Shown: piece after piece, positions 15,886 to 24,427 of the stretch
Layout of the letters: the number at the start of each line of letters is the position of its first letter
Position numbering within the stretch: the stretch's first letter is position 1
Source: Paenibacillus castaneae
GTDB lineage: Bacteria; Bacillota; Bacilli; Paenibacillales; Paenibacillaceae
Assembly: GCF_002884445.1 (NCBI RefSeq)
Contig: NZ_KZ614144.1
Location: 6,209,920 to 6,273,919, forward strand
Direction of reading: 5' to 3'
DNA length: 64,000 bases
The notes under the pieces: generated by a model
Told to the model about the DNA's origin: nothing
The model's input: only the letters and a program-made list of their open reading frames with translations
Database searches by the model: none
Translations under genes and position numbers: made by a program

Positions 15886-15909
15886 GACTACCACCCCAAA
15901 AGTTGAAAT

Positions 15910-15939
15910 AAAGGGGCGGGAAAACTCACTCGCCCCTTT
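15910..15939 (-). terminator. Intercistronic hairpin between binding-protein and permease genes
   Basis: AAAGGGGCG pairs perfectly with CGCCCCTTT around a 12-base loop, 10 bases after the binding-protein stop codon. It would stabilise or partly terminate the message, so that the binding protein is made in excess over the permeases. Confidence 0.7.
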
Positions 15940-15948
15940 GACACTATA

Positions 15949-17292
15949 TTATTGGCTATCGATTTCTAGCTGGTCTTTAACTTGTACTTTGAAATCAGCA
16001 ATCGCTTGATCGCGGCTCTTGTTGCCTGCTGTGTATTCGCGAACTTGATCGCGGTACAGCTTGTTAATGGTTTCGTCGTACTGAGTCAAGTTTTTACCTG
16101 AAGCATTAGCGTTAGCCGGAACGAATACGTCGAACATGTTCTGTCCACCGAGCAGCTCAATTTCACCGTTAGATTTGCTCATTACGACAGAGGACGCTAC
16201 ACTATCCTTCGTACCTTGTTCACCATCTTTCATTGTTCCGTTTGCCCAATAATATTGAAGTCCTGTATCTGAAGTATCAAGCGTTACCCACTTTATGAAG
16301 TCAGCAACAGCCTCTTTCTTAGCCTTATCTTTCGTAACATTCTTATTCGCTAGAAGCCATGTGCCACCCCAGAAGAAGCCAGTCGGTGGTTCAGTAACAG
16401 CCCAATCACCATTCGTTTGTTTAACTTGATCCTTCATTACGTAGTTGATAAGCCACGCTGGGCCAAAGAATCCGAAGACTGGCTGACTGCCCGATCCAGA
16501 CATATCTGCAAACCATGCTTCTGTCCAATCTTGTGTATCATTATGATAGCCGTTGTCTTTAAGCTTCTTAGATAAATCCAAGAACGCTTCACGCTTAGGA
16601 TCAATGTATAGCTTGTCATTATCAATCCAGCCCTTATCAGAGCTGTTCTCAATCGCATGCCATATATCTCCGTCACCTGAAACAATACCGTAGCCTTTAG
16701 CTTTCAATTTAGCTGCAGCAGCGAAAAATTTATCCCATCCAGGTCCGATTTCATTCTTAATAGTTGCAGAGTCATCCGTTCCGAATACGTCTTTAGCTAT
16801 GGAGCGGCTGTAAATAAATGCTCCTCCAGTTGCTTGATATCCAAGAGCTTTTAACTTGCCATCCTTACTGCCGATATCAACTGTGTATTGAGCGATTCCA
16901 GCGTCTTTTACAAGTTTATCCGATAGGCCTAGGTCAGCATATTTGGCTGCATAGTCAGATGCATCGCCTTGTGAATACTTAAGAATAAATGCTGCTTCAG
17001 CCGCGTAAATGTCCGGAGCATCTTTACCGCCAGCGGCTAGTGCTTGGTCAAGAGCTGGTTGGTAAGCACCGTCCGTTGTAGCGATAATGGTAGTCTTGAA
17101 CTCAACGTTCGCATTAGGATGAGTTGCAAGATACTTAGTTGTCATGTTTGGAATTTCATCCGTAAAACTCCAAAGGTTGATCGTAACCTTCTTCCCAGAA
17201 GATGCACCGTTATTGCTTTGGCCGCCACTGCACGCAGAAAGAAGACTTGCTAGTAAGACAATGATAGTGGATACAACAAAAATGCGTTTCAT
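15949..17292 (-). CDS. Extracellular solute-binding lipoprotein of sugar ABC transporter
   Basis: 447 residues with a lipoprotein signal peptide: MKRIF, a hydrophobic helix, then the lipobox LLSACSGG with the lipidated cysteine near residue 21. The mature part is a family 1 extracellular solute-binding protein, with INLWSFTDEIPNMTTKYLATHPNANVEF at its start and many Trp/Tyr residues for sugar stacking. GGGAGG precedes the ATG. Upstream are a TTTAAG-N17-TATAAT promoter and a cre-like site. It should deliver an oligosaccharide to the two permeases; the ligand cannot be named. Confidence 0.92.
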   Translation of the reverse strand: MKRIFVVSTIIVLLASLLSACSGGQSNNGASSGKKVTINLWSFTDEIPNMTTKYLATHPNANVEFKTTIIATTDGAYQPALDQALAAGGKDAPDIYAAEAAFILKYSQGDASDYAAKYADLGLSDKLVKDAGIAQYTVDIGSKDGKLKALGYQATGGAFIYSRSIAKDVFGTDDSATIKNEIGPGWDKFFAAAAKLKAKGYGIVSGDGDIWHAIENSSDKGWIDNDKLYIDPKREAFLDLSKKLKDNGYHNDTQDWTEAWFADMSGSGSQPVFGFFGPAWLINYVMKDQVKQTNGDWAVTEPPTGFFWGGTWLLANKNVTKDKAKKEAVADFIKWVTLDTSDTGLQYYWANGTMKDGEQGTKDSVASSVVMSKSNGEIELLGGQNMFDVFVPANANASGKNLTQYDETINKLYRDQVREYTAGNKSRDQAIADFKVQVKDQLEIDSQ

Positions 17293-17328
17293 TTGTAAAC
17301 CTCCCTTTTTAAATCTTGCTGTTATTTA

Positions 17329-17377
17329 TGTAACCGCATACATATTATAGTATTTATATTTTTTTACTTAAAGTAGC
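17329..17377 (-). promoter_or_regulatory. Promoter and cre-like site of the sugar ABC operon
   Basis: On the minus strand TTTAAG, 17 bases, then TATAAT form a sigma-A promoter with a poor -35, fitting an activator-dependent promoter. TGTATGCGGTTACA (17329-17342) begins three bases past the -10 and matches the CcpA cre consensus TGWAANCGNTNWCA with one mismatch. At the start site it would repress by blocking transcription when glucose is present. Confidence 0.65.
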
Positions 17378-17400
17378 TCGCGTTGGAATAAATACCAATT

Positions 17401-18189
17401 TCATTGGATTGTTTGTTCACTATTTAACACTTCGCTTCGATAATGTCTTGGGCTTACACCCTCATTATCTTTAAACACTTTGATGAAGTATTTGGCCGTG
17501 CTATATCCGACCTTCTCAGCAATTTCCCAAATGGGCATTCTAGTCGTCGTTAAAAATTCCTTCGCTTTTTGCAACCGTGAACGTGTTAAATAGTCGCTAA
17601 AAGTAACGCCTGTCTGCTCCTTGAACAGCACGCTGAAATAGCTCGCGTTCAAGTGATGATGTTCCGCTACCTGCTTCATGCCAATCATTTCATGAAGATG
17701 ATTATCAATATATTTAATGGCCTCTTTTATAACGCTGCCATACCGAGCCTCATCACGACCTACTTCAAGCAGCTTTGAATCGACAAGCTTCTCCATCGCA
17801 TCAAGGCGATCGCGGCTGCTATCGAGCTCAAGCGCTTTTTGTACGGTATGAATTAATATAGATTTGTCGATAGGTTTAAGAAGATACTCGAACACGCCGA
17901 GTTGCAGTGATTTCTTCGCATAATCGAATTCAGCATAACTGGATATGACAATAACAACAGGCAATTGTCCACGTTCAGCCAACATCTCTAGCATTTGCAA
18001 ACCGTCGATTTCCGGCATACACACATCCGTAACAATAATATGAACCGTATTCACCTCAAGCCACTTAAGGGCATCAATTCCGTTCGCAACCATCTCAATC
18101 CGATATCTGCCTACCGACCAGACCTCCAGCGTCTTTTTTATACCCATCCGTGTACGCGGTTCATCATCAACAATCAATATTGTTTTCAA
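17401..18189 (-). CDS. Response regulator with AraC-type HTH (YesN-like)
   Basis: About 262 residues from TTG 18189, with AAGGAG 10 bases upstream. The frame is open further upstream but without REC homology there. Residues 1-120 are a receiver with the DDEPRTR acidic pair, the phosphorylated Asp in VTDVCMPEIDG, and the conserved Lys in LLKPID. Residues about 160-255 are an AraC HTH pair: IGMKQVAEHHHLNASYFSVLFKEQTG and PIWEIAEKVGYSTAKYFIKVFK. It probably activates the adjacent sugar ABC operon. A YesM-type sensor kinase, normally adjacent, is not in the window. A cre site lies upstream. Confidence 0.9.
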   Translation of the reverse strand: MKTILIVDDEPRTRMGIKKTLEVWSVGRYRIEMVANGIDALKWLEVNTVHIIVTDVCMPEIDGLQMLEMLAERGQLPVVIVISSYAEFDYAKKSLQLGVFEYLLKPIDKSILIHTVQKALELDSSRDRLDAMEKLVDSKLLEVGRDEARYGSVIKEAIKYIDNHLHEMIGMKQVAEHHHLNASYFSVLFKEQTGVTFSDYLTRSRLQKAKEFLTTTRMPIWEIAEKVGYSTAKYFIKVFKDNEGVSPRHYRSEVLNSEQTIQ

Positions 18190-18253
18190 AATGGATAGTC
18201 TCCTTTGGATGAAATAATAATTTTGAAGCGCATTGTTGCCTAAACCATCAATC

Positions 18254-18267
18254 TGTAAGCGATTACA
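18254..18267. promoter_or_regulatory. cre site (CcpA) upstream of response regulator gene
   Basis: TGTAAGCGATTACA matches the catabolite-response consensus TGWAANCGNTNWCA at every defined position. It lies 65 bases upstream of the response regulator start, so glucose would repress the regulator as well as the transport operon. Confidence 0.7.
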
Positions 18268-18366
18268 ATTTGCAAGTGATTTCAATCTACATGATTAACG
18301 AACCCGAAAATAAAAAAAATCTGTACCTCTACGATATAGAAATACAGAATATCAAAGTTGAATCGT

Positions 18367-18380
18367 TGGATTGCAATCCA
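18367..18380. promoter_or_regulatory. Perfect 14-bp palindrome, unknown operator
   Basis: TGGATTGCAATCCA is its own reverse complement and lies in the middle of the divergent intergenic region. It has the size of a transcription-factor site; the factor is unknown. Confidence 0.4.
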
Positions 18381-18702
18381 TATGTTGCATCTATAAAGAT
18401 GCTAGCCATTACTACGCATTTATCCTCACGTTAAATATATATTAACCTGCATTTTTTGGTTTTGTCTATTAATAATTGTAAATTTTATTTGTAATAAACT
18501 GTTATCTCTCTTCACAAAATCGATCAATGCCTGCTAATCTCAATTAATCTCTTCCATGACTAGTTACACTTAGCAATTAGCAATGGAATAGACTCCCACA
18601 TCACTTTTTTGTCCATTAATATTAAAAATTTGGAAAAACGTCCGATATTATGATTAGAAGAGCAAAGTGAAAATGAACAAACGGGATAGAGGTGGATTAA
18701 TT

Positions 18703-19560
18703 ATGAAGATTTATGGCTCGACCCAGTATGACTTAAATCTATATATAAATTCGAAACAGCTTGCCGATAAACCGGCCTTGGTCACAGGTACGATACCCGA
18801 ACTGTCGCATGACACCGATACAGTGGAAATCAGCCCGACTGCCAGACAATTGGCGGCATCCGATATTGTGAATCATTCGGCTATTTATTTTGGAACCGTT
18901 CAAATTAATGATTCACTGAATCGCCTTCTCAGAAATCAGTCCCCGGAGGTGAAGGAAGCTGTCTACGGCATCATTCAATCCAATTTCATTACAGACGTAG
19001 ACAGTGGAGAGGAAAGAGCAGCTTTATTAGAATTGGGACTCACTCAAGCTAAGTATATCGCGGACAACTACTTGAAAGATGACGAAGCCGCGGAATTTAT
19101 GAACACGATTCGTCAAATCGGAGCCATCTCCAAAACCAGAAGCATAGACCCTGAAACGAAAGAAATCCGTTACGAAACACCGCCACAGAGGCCTATTGGA
19201 GCTCCGAACGATTATATACATTTGACCGATATGATGCAGAAATTCGAGCCGGACACTATGGACAAGCTGCAAAAATCTATTGAGAATGGAAAAGACTGGA
19301 GTATTATCTTGCGAGCCTTCGCTGAGAAAGCATCAACTCGTAAGGATTGGGTACATGAATACAGAGAGGGAGCAGGCAAACAGATGGGAGACATTGTCGG
19401 TGAGAATAGATTCGGGAATGCTTCTACTGCCAGCTTGACTGAGTTTGTCAAACAAATCAAGGACATCATTGCCAATACCGGATTAGAAAATAAGGGGTTC
19501 ATAACAGACAATATAGAGGCTTTTGTGCGAACGTTGGAAAGTCCGAATATGGTGAAATAG
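18703..19560 (+). CDS. Protein of unknown function, 285 residues
   Basis: I do not recognise this family. ATG 18703 is preferred, because AGAGGTGG lies 7 bases upstream; an earlier in-frame ATG at 18667 has no such site. The protein is soluble, acidic and mostly helical, without signal peptide or membrane segment. Near residue 40 it carries DTVEISPTARQLAAS, reminiscent of the N-terminal region of FlgM-type and other small flagellar or regulatory proteins, but the remainder does not fit FlgM. A hairpin terminator follows. It is transcribed alone and has no obvious functional partner nearby. Confidence 0.7.
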   Translation: MKIYGSTQYDLNLYINSKQLADKPALVTGTIPELSHDTDTVEISPTARQLAASDIVNHSAIYFGTVQINDSLNRLLRNQSPEVKEAVYGIIQSNFITDVDSGEERAALLELGLTQAKYIADNYLKDDEAAEFMNTIRQIGAISKTRSIDPETKEIRYETPPQRPIGAPNDYIHLTDMMQKFEPDTMDKLQKSIENGKDWSIILRAFAEKASTRKDWVHEYREGAGKQMGDIVGENRFGNASTASLTEFVKQIKDIIANTGLENKGFITDNIEAFVRTLESPNMVK

Positions 19561-19570
19561 CCAGAAAAAT

Positions 19571-19605
19571 GGGGTCTGCCCCTTTTAACTTAATAGGCTG
19601 ACCCC
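19571..19605. terminator. Bidirectional terminator hairpin
   Basis: GGGGTCTGCC pairs with GGCTGACCCC between the convergent unknown gene and the stalk-domain gene, followed by a T-containing tail on the plus strand. Confidence 0.65.
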
Positions 19606-19617
19606 GTTTATTGCTAA

Positions 19618-20319
19618 TTATTTTATTTTCTGCTGCTCTTCGTCGGTAATAAAGTATGCATGAATATCGTAGTGCGGAACTTCGAAACCTTCGTGCCCGT
19701 GTTGTTGGAACTCGATATCCACTTGCACGACAGCAGGTGACGGGACCCCCTTCATACCATCCAAGTTAGTATGATTAACTCCTTTTATGAAATCGTCCTG
19801 AGCAATCATATATTCAAGGAATACCAGTTTTCCATCATGTACACCGAAGATCGGTCCATTCGGGAGGTCTCCTGCTTGCGGATTCGACCAATGTTCGCCC
19901 ATGGCAGGTACGCTCTCCGATATTTTGATCGTTCCTTCAGGAAGCGCCAGTACATACACTTCCTGTTTACCGTCCCAGCTTACTTGCTGGGCGTGGACCG
20001 CATTGGCCAAATCCTTGATCCAGGCCGTCGGTTCGTTCTGTTTCATACGTATTTTCGAAATTTTCTTTCCGTTAAAAACCACTTCTTTGTTCCACTTGCT
20101 CAAAGTATACGTAAGATCGAACAATTGAGCGTAAGCGCGAACGGACACATACGCTTTACCATCGGTCGTTAAATGATTCGCCGCGGATTTCACTTCAACT
20201 CCGTTGACCTTGATGGTCAATCCATCACTTTTCTTCCCACTCGCCGTCATTCCTTGCGCCGATACACCGCTGCACATTAGAATGAACAGACTAACAGCCA
20301 ATAACATAATCTTTTTCAT
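19618..20319 (-). CDS. Secreted protein with copper-amine-oxidase-N-like (stalk) domain
   Basis: 233 residues from ATG 20319, with GGAG about 9 bases upstream. A Sec signal peptide (MKKIMLLAVSLFILMCSGVSA) is followed by a stalk domain of the kind common in Paenibacillus exported proteins: IKVNGVEVKS, DGKAYVSVRAYAQLF and KWNKEVVFNGKKI. The C-terminal half contains GPIFGVHDGKLVFLEYM and VPHYDIHAYF, with several histidines, resembling a TTHB210/DUF5602-like domain; that second assignment is tentative. It lies just downstream of a small DUF2269 membrane protein. Probably acts outside the membrane; function unknown. Confidence 0.75.
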   Translation of the reverse strand: MKKIMLLAVSLFILMCSGVSAQGMTASGKKSDGLTIKVNGVEVKSAANHLTTDGKAYVSVRAYAQLFDLTYTLSKWNKEVVFNGKKISKIRMKQNEPTAWIKDLANAVHAQQVSWDGKQEVYVLALPEGTIKISESVPAMGEHWSNPQAGDLPNGPIFGVHDGKLVFLEYMIAQDDFIKGVNHTNLDGMKGVPSPAVVQVDIEFQQHGHEGFEVPHYDIHAYFITDEEQQKIK

Positions 20320-20343
20320 AGCATTCCACTCCAATTTTTCCGA

Positions 20344-20799
20344 TTAATTAGGTTTAATAATCATAAATACGAATAATACCACGCCCATTGCTGTAGCAGC
20401 ATAAAGCATCGCATTCGCCCTTGAGAGGTTGACCCGCTGCTCCTGAGGAAGCTCGATTTTGTTTAAGTTCTTGGCATCAAACAACCATTGTGTGAAACGT
20501 TTTTGCGCCGGAGCGACAAAGCCAATTACGACGATTTGGATCAGGACATAGAGTATAAGCGATCCCAATATCCATATCTGCGTGACTGAGCCGTAGTTGT
20601 TCAACGAGATGAGCAGAATACCTGAGATCACCGCAATGGAACCCCCGATTTTCGGAAAAAAGTCCAGCTTACGGGCTAGCTTCATGGAATGTCTCAATTG
20701 TTCCAACGTTTGGTTGTTCCTTACTAACACGTGCCCGAAAAATGTTGGACCAACACCAATAATCGCCGATAATACATGAATCAATACCAGCCACTCCAT
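20344..20799 (-). CDS. DUF2269 family membrane protein
   Basis: 151 residues with four membrane helices. The opening WLVLIHVLSAIIGVGPTFFGHVLV and the PKIGGSIAVISGILLISLNNYG segment are those of DUF2269, a small integral membrane family with a conserved histidine in helix 1. AGAAAGGAGG precedes the ATG. It is 24 bases upstream of the stalk-domain gene and probably co-transcribed with it. Biochemical role unknown. Confidence 0.8.
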   Translation of the reverse strand: MEWLVLIHVLSAIIGVGPTFFGHVLVRNNQTLEQLRHSMKLARKLDFFPKIGGSIAVISGILLISLNNYGSVTQIWILGSLILYVLIQIVVIGFVAPAQKRFTQWLFDAKNLNKIELPQEQRVNLSRANAMLYAATAMGVVLFVFMIIKPN

Positions 20800-20928
20800 T
20801 ATCCAGTTTCCTCCTTTCTAGAATACTTTGATTTCATTACATTAAGCGTATCACCTTGCTTTCGTGCACTCTATTATCCGAACGTAGCAAAATAGTCGAA
20901 TTCGGGTATACTTCTATTCTCCTCACGA

Positions 20929-20970
20929 GAAAAAAAGAAGACAAGCTCTCTCCTCAAAGAATGCTTGTCT
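20929..20970 (-). terminator. Terminator of LuxR gene
   Basis: AGACAAGC pairs with GCTTGTCT, followed on the minus strand by CTTCTTTTTTT, beginning 12 bases after the stop codon. Confidence 0.75.
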
Positions 20971-20981
20971 GATTACGATCA

Positions 20982-23033
20982 TTATGTTTTTTTCAAGTAG
21001 CTGTTAACCAATTGTGTTCGGTTCTTAACATTCAACTTCCGAAATACCGCCGTCAAATGCTTCTTGACCGTTACTTCTGTAATATATAAGCCCGCCGCAA
21101 TTTCTTGATTCGTATATCCTTTCATCAGCAGCCCCACCACTTCTTTTTCCCGCTCGGATAGCATCGGCATACCATCATCCTGCTGCTTGGAATGATCTAC
21201 AAGGCCGAAGGAAGCCATCATTTTGTCCAAATATTTTTGCAGCTTGCCGCCCCTCGTATCATGAACGTAATATGGCGTAGGATTGTTAATGTCATAATCA
21301 TAATGTGCAACGTTTTTCACCTGCTCGCACCCCAAGCTAAGGTGGAACTCCTTTAAGAAGGAGAGATCCGGAGGGCCAGTTACGACATAACCGGAAGAAA
21401 TAAGCAGTGAAACGAAAGATAGCCCTGCAGTTGTACGTATCGCCACATCCTCGAAATCCATCACATCAACCGTTTTCACAAAATAACCCGCAATATGTTC
21501 ATTCGATACCCGTAGTTCCTTTAGCTTATGATCCGGCAGACTTTGGAAATAAGCGGATGACGGCGGGTGAGTTAGCAAGTAGTCAAGCGTTCCTCTATGA
21601 ATCGGAATGATTGCCGTCAGACCGCATATTGCCCCCTGCTGGTCTCTCATCAGCTTAACAATGCCAGGATCGAGCTCGTAAAGCTCTTGAAGATGAATAT
21701 ACTTAATCGGGTAAAAACATTCTTCTTTAGAAATGATATACTCGAACCTCTCGCCCGTGTCCGGGTTCTGGAGAGGGAGGCAAACTTCCTTCAGATTGCT
21801 GCGACGATTTTCCAAATACCGCTCTGCCTCCGCCCAATTGGACGGATTCAACGTCTCCATGAGATGCGGAGTCAATTTCTGAAAACAGAAATTGCGGACA
21901 ACATGATCGCCGATATAATAGTACCATTCGACGCCCTCCCAAGTGATCGTCTTTTTCTTGGACTGGTTGGTCATCCTGTTGTAGTAATACATAATACAGC
22001 GCTTCCATAACCAGTCGTAATGCTCAGGCTGGCGCAAACGCAGCTCATAGCCGATGGCGTCCCGCATCAAATCATGAAGGACCCAACCTCTATCCACTCT
22101 CCGAATGAAGGAAAGTCCGATCAGCCATTGGAATAAATCCGTCTTTACCTGCCGATCCAATACATAGGAAAGCAGCTCCTGGTTAAAATGCCGAAGTACG
22201 GCTGCGGTCTCTACGAGCTCCCTAAGATTGTCGTCCGGAACCTCCTTTAGCCAAATGCTCACGATATGTTCGAACACTTCGGTACCATCCACCAATTCCA
22301 AGCCTTGAATGTTCTGAACCATCGTCGTCGAGACGATCAAGGATAACGTGAGTGGATGTCCTCTCGTTTTCATCCAAATCTGTTTTATCACCGACTCTTG
22401 AGAAATGCCCGAGCGCTCCAGATATTGCTTAACGGAGAAATAATCCAGATCACCAATGGGCATCCGGTGTATCCAATGGCGCCATGCTGGAGAACTGAGC
22501 CATATGCCTTGCAAGGGGAATCTCCCCGCAATGAGAATCAAGATTTCCGGGTACAATTGTGGGAGGAATGCCTCTCTCAGCCAGAGCTCCATGTCACCCA
22601 TGTCCTCAAATGTGTCTAATGCGAGGACTAGCTTCTGATTCGCCGCCTTTTCCCTCAGGATGTCATGGCATAGATCTAGAAGCGCCTGCGGCTCGGTGAT
22701 CTGCTGCAGCTTCCCCATCGGATAGCCGAGCATACGCAACAATTGCGTGCAGAAGTCCTGCGGTGTATGAGAGAACCCGCGGCTGTCCATCAACAGAAAG
22801 GCGGCGTTCACATTCACCGCCAGCCGACGAAACTCGTCGATTAAATAGCTTTTTCCTACGCCGCCGGTACCATATAGATTCAAGATCCGTCCCTGTTGTC
22901 CGCCAACTGTCAGTTGCTGCATGAAATACTCAATTTCGTTGTCCCGCCCTACCAAATAATGCCGTTCCAGCTGGTCAATCTGGGCAGCTATGCGTTCCTC
23001 GGGACCACCTGCCATCACCTTGCCATCATACAT
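20982..23033 (-). CDS. LuxR family regulator with N-terminal ATPase domain
   Basis: 683 residues. The N-terminal STAND/AAA-type ATPase has Walker A YGTGGVGKSYLIDEF (residues 54-68) and a LALDTFEDMG Walker B about 80 residues later. A long middle region has winged-helix and sensor-like parts and no clear TPR. The C-terminus has LSEREKEVVGLLMKGYTNQEIAAGL and EVTVKKHLTAVFRKLNVKNRTQLV, the LuxR HTH. An ATG with AGGTAGG upstream is used. It probably senses a small signal and controls the DUF2269 and stalk-domain genes downstream; the target is inferred from position only. Confidence 0.87.
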   Translation of the reverse strand: MYDGKVMAGGPEERIAAQIDQLERHYLVGRDNEIEYFMQQLTVGGQQGRILNLYGTGGVGKSYLIDEFRRLAVNVNAAFLLMDSRGFSHTPQDFCTQLLRMLGYPMGKLQQITEPQALLDLCHDILREKAANQKLVLALDTFEDMGDMELWLREAFLPQLYPEILILIAGRFPLQGIWLSSPAWRHWIHRMPIGDLDYFSVKQYLERSGISQESVIKQIWMKTRGHPLTLSLIVSTTMVQNIQGLELVDGTEVFEHIVSIWLKEVPDDNLRELVETAAVLRHFNQELLSYVLDRQVKTDLFQWLIGLSFIRRVDRGWVLHDLMRDAIGYELRLRQPEHYDWLWKRCIMYYYNRMTNQSKKKTITWEGVEWYYYIGDHVVRNFCFQKLTPHLMETLNPSNWAEAERYLENRRSNLKEVCLPLQNPDTGERFEYIISKEECFYPIKYIHLQELYELDPGIVKLMRDQQGAICGLTAIIPIHRGTLDYLLTHPPSSAYFQSLPDHKLKELRVSNEHIAGYFVKTVDVMDFEDVAIRTTAGLSFVSLLISSGYVVTGPPDLSFLKEFHLSLGCEQVKNVAHYDYDINNPTPYYVHDTRGGKLQKYLDKMMASFGLVDHSKQQDDGMPMLSEREKEVVGLLMKGYTNQEIAAGLYITEVTVKKHLTAVFRKLNVKNRTQLVNSYLKKT

Positions 23034-23284
23034 AGGATATACCTACCTTCGAATTACATCATTATAAAAAAGGCGGGACGAGTGCGTTGCAGCAAGGTAG
23101 ATTCTTTTGCATTATTAAAGTAAATCGGTCAGGATCAAGCCATTGTTCTTATCGGGACCAAAGTTTCTTTACATATGCTTCTTCCGGTAAAGTTCAGCTG
23201 TAATCCCATATTTATGTAGATTTTATATTTTATTGTATATGAGTGCCAGTACTTCTTTTCGATATTCTTATCGTATCCATAAGT
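23034..23284. other. AT-rich intergenic sequence without recognisable gene
   Basis: These 251 bases upstream of the LuxR gene are AT-rich and contain no supported coding frame. They presumably include the LuxR promoter and the decayed edge of the transposase remnant that follows. Confidence 0.4.
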
Positions 23285-23490
23285 CATTCTATCTTAGATA
23301 ATGGCTTCGAAATATAGGTCCTATAGCGTGGTCCTTGAATCGGGATAGCAGTTCGACAATCTTGCTGCGATTTCGCTTAAACATGAAATCGTCGATAACC
23401 AGTGACGATAGGTGATTCACCTTAGTAATCGCTTTCATTTTATCGTAGTAAATGGGCCTAGAAACTTAAAGAAGCGTCATATATGGCGCC
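23285..23490 (-). pseudogene. Fragment of an IS4-type DDE transposase
   Basis: Minus-strand pieces resemble the middle of an IS4-family transposase: WRHI, a stop, RFFKFLG, then in another frame PIYYDKMKAITKVNHLSSLVIDDFMFKRNRSKIVELLSRFKDHA, followed by a stop at 23285. LVIDD contains the first catalytic aspartate of the DDE triad, and MFKRNRSKIVELL is the usual following helix. Frameshifts, stops and the absence of the remaining two-thirds show that it is a decayed element. No inverted repeats or target duplications were found at its ends. Confidence 0.6.
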
Positions 23491-23725
23491 AGTTATTTCA
23501 ATCTGTTAAGCCGATTCTGGATCGCCTTCACGCTCACGAGGAACGTTGCCTCTTGCTCACCGTACTCGCTTATGAAGTTCTTTTAATGTATTCTGAGCAT
23601 CTTATGCTGATACCAGCTTTTTCTCTTAATAAATGACCTAATTTGCTGTTTTGTCCAAAGTCCCATGTGTCCTCCCCAACCTCTCGTACATTTCCATTTC
23701 ACTGGGTTTAGGAGTTTACTTTAAT
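23491..23725. other. Intergenic sequence between two gene remnants
   Basis: No convincing gene is seen here. The composition and the flanking pseudogenes suggest decayed, formerly mobile DNA. Confidence 0.4.
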
Positions 23726-24286
23726 CTATTTTACACACTCGCTATTCGCCTTTCCCACGTATCTGATCCATCTTATTTTAAACAAGAATATTCTGTTCGA
23801 CTGAAGAAAGCCCTTGTCGGATGGTTTTCCAATTGCATCTAATCGTACATCTAAACATGTCTGCTCAATTAACCCACTGATTCCTGTAGAACAACAATAC
23901 TTTCCTCGAATCGTTTGATAATCTTTAAGGTACGGTAACTCTGTTCTCGGATTGACTCTCCAAATATATCTATTCATTTTTGTAAAATCTATTTCAGAGG
24001 ATCCACCACGGGCACTCTCGAAATCAATAATGCCAGTAGCCTTGTAACCGATCACCAATAAATCACCATGTCTAAAATCCATATGAACGATGCATGGTCC
24101 GTCAGGATCTGGTAAAGCAGAGAAAACGCCATCAAAGTGAAGAGTACATCTCTCATACAATTCTGGATCGAGAATCTCATTGCATGACTCTTTCCACAAA
24201 GTGTCCAGTAAGCACCCAATAAGGTTAAGAAATAGCCCCCTACCTATGAGAAGGGGGAAGTTATCGGTTAATTTCATTAAAACCAC
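23726..24286 (-). pseudogene. Aminoglycoside-phosphotransferase-like kinase, N-terminally truncated
   Basis: 186 residues, of which about 60-130 match the C-terminal lobe of APH-type kinases. They contain the catalytic-loop region CIVHMDFRHGDLLVIGY and the metal-binding TGIIDFESARGG. In family members the loop reads HxDxxxxN; here Asp replaces the Asn, and the ATP-binding N-lobe is missing, with stops just upstream. The last 50 residues no longer resemble the family, which suggests a frameshift after KDYQTIRG. It is most likely inactive. The neighbouring transposase fragment fits a decaying region. Confidence 0.65.
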
Positions 24287-24427
24287 GGTGATGCTATTTT
24301 ATGTCAACGCTCAGTAACTATCGCTGTAGAGTTATGGGAAATAGGTTATTCGTTTCGCTGAAATTTTGATAAAAAAGTGGATGCTTCCCTCTATTTTTAG
24401 TGCGGTTCATCCTGATCTCTGAATTTT

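Larger units (their letters stand above)
18190..18702. other. Long AT-rich intergenic region
   Basis: No gene is supported in these 513 bases between divergent genes. They hold a cre site (18254-18267), a perfect palindrome TGGATTGCAATCCA (18367-18380), and AT-rich tracts likely to carry the promoters of both flanking genes. No known RNA motif was recognised. Confidence 0.6.
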
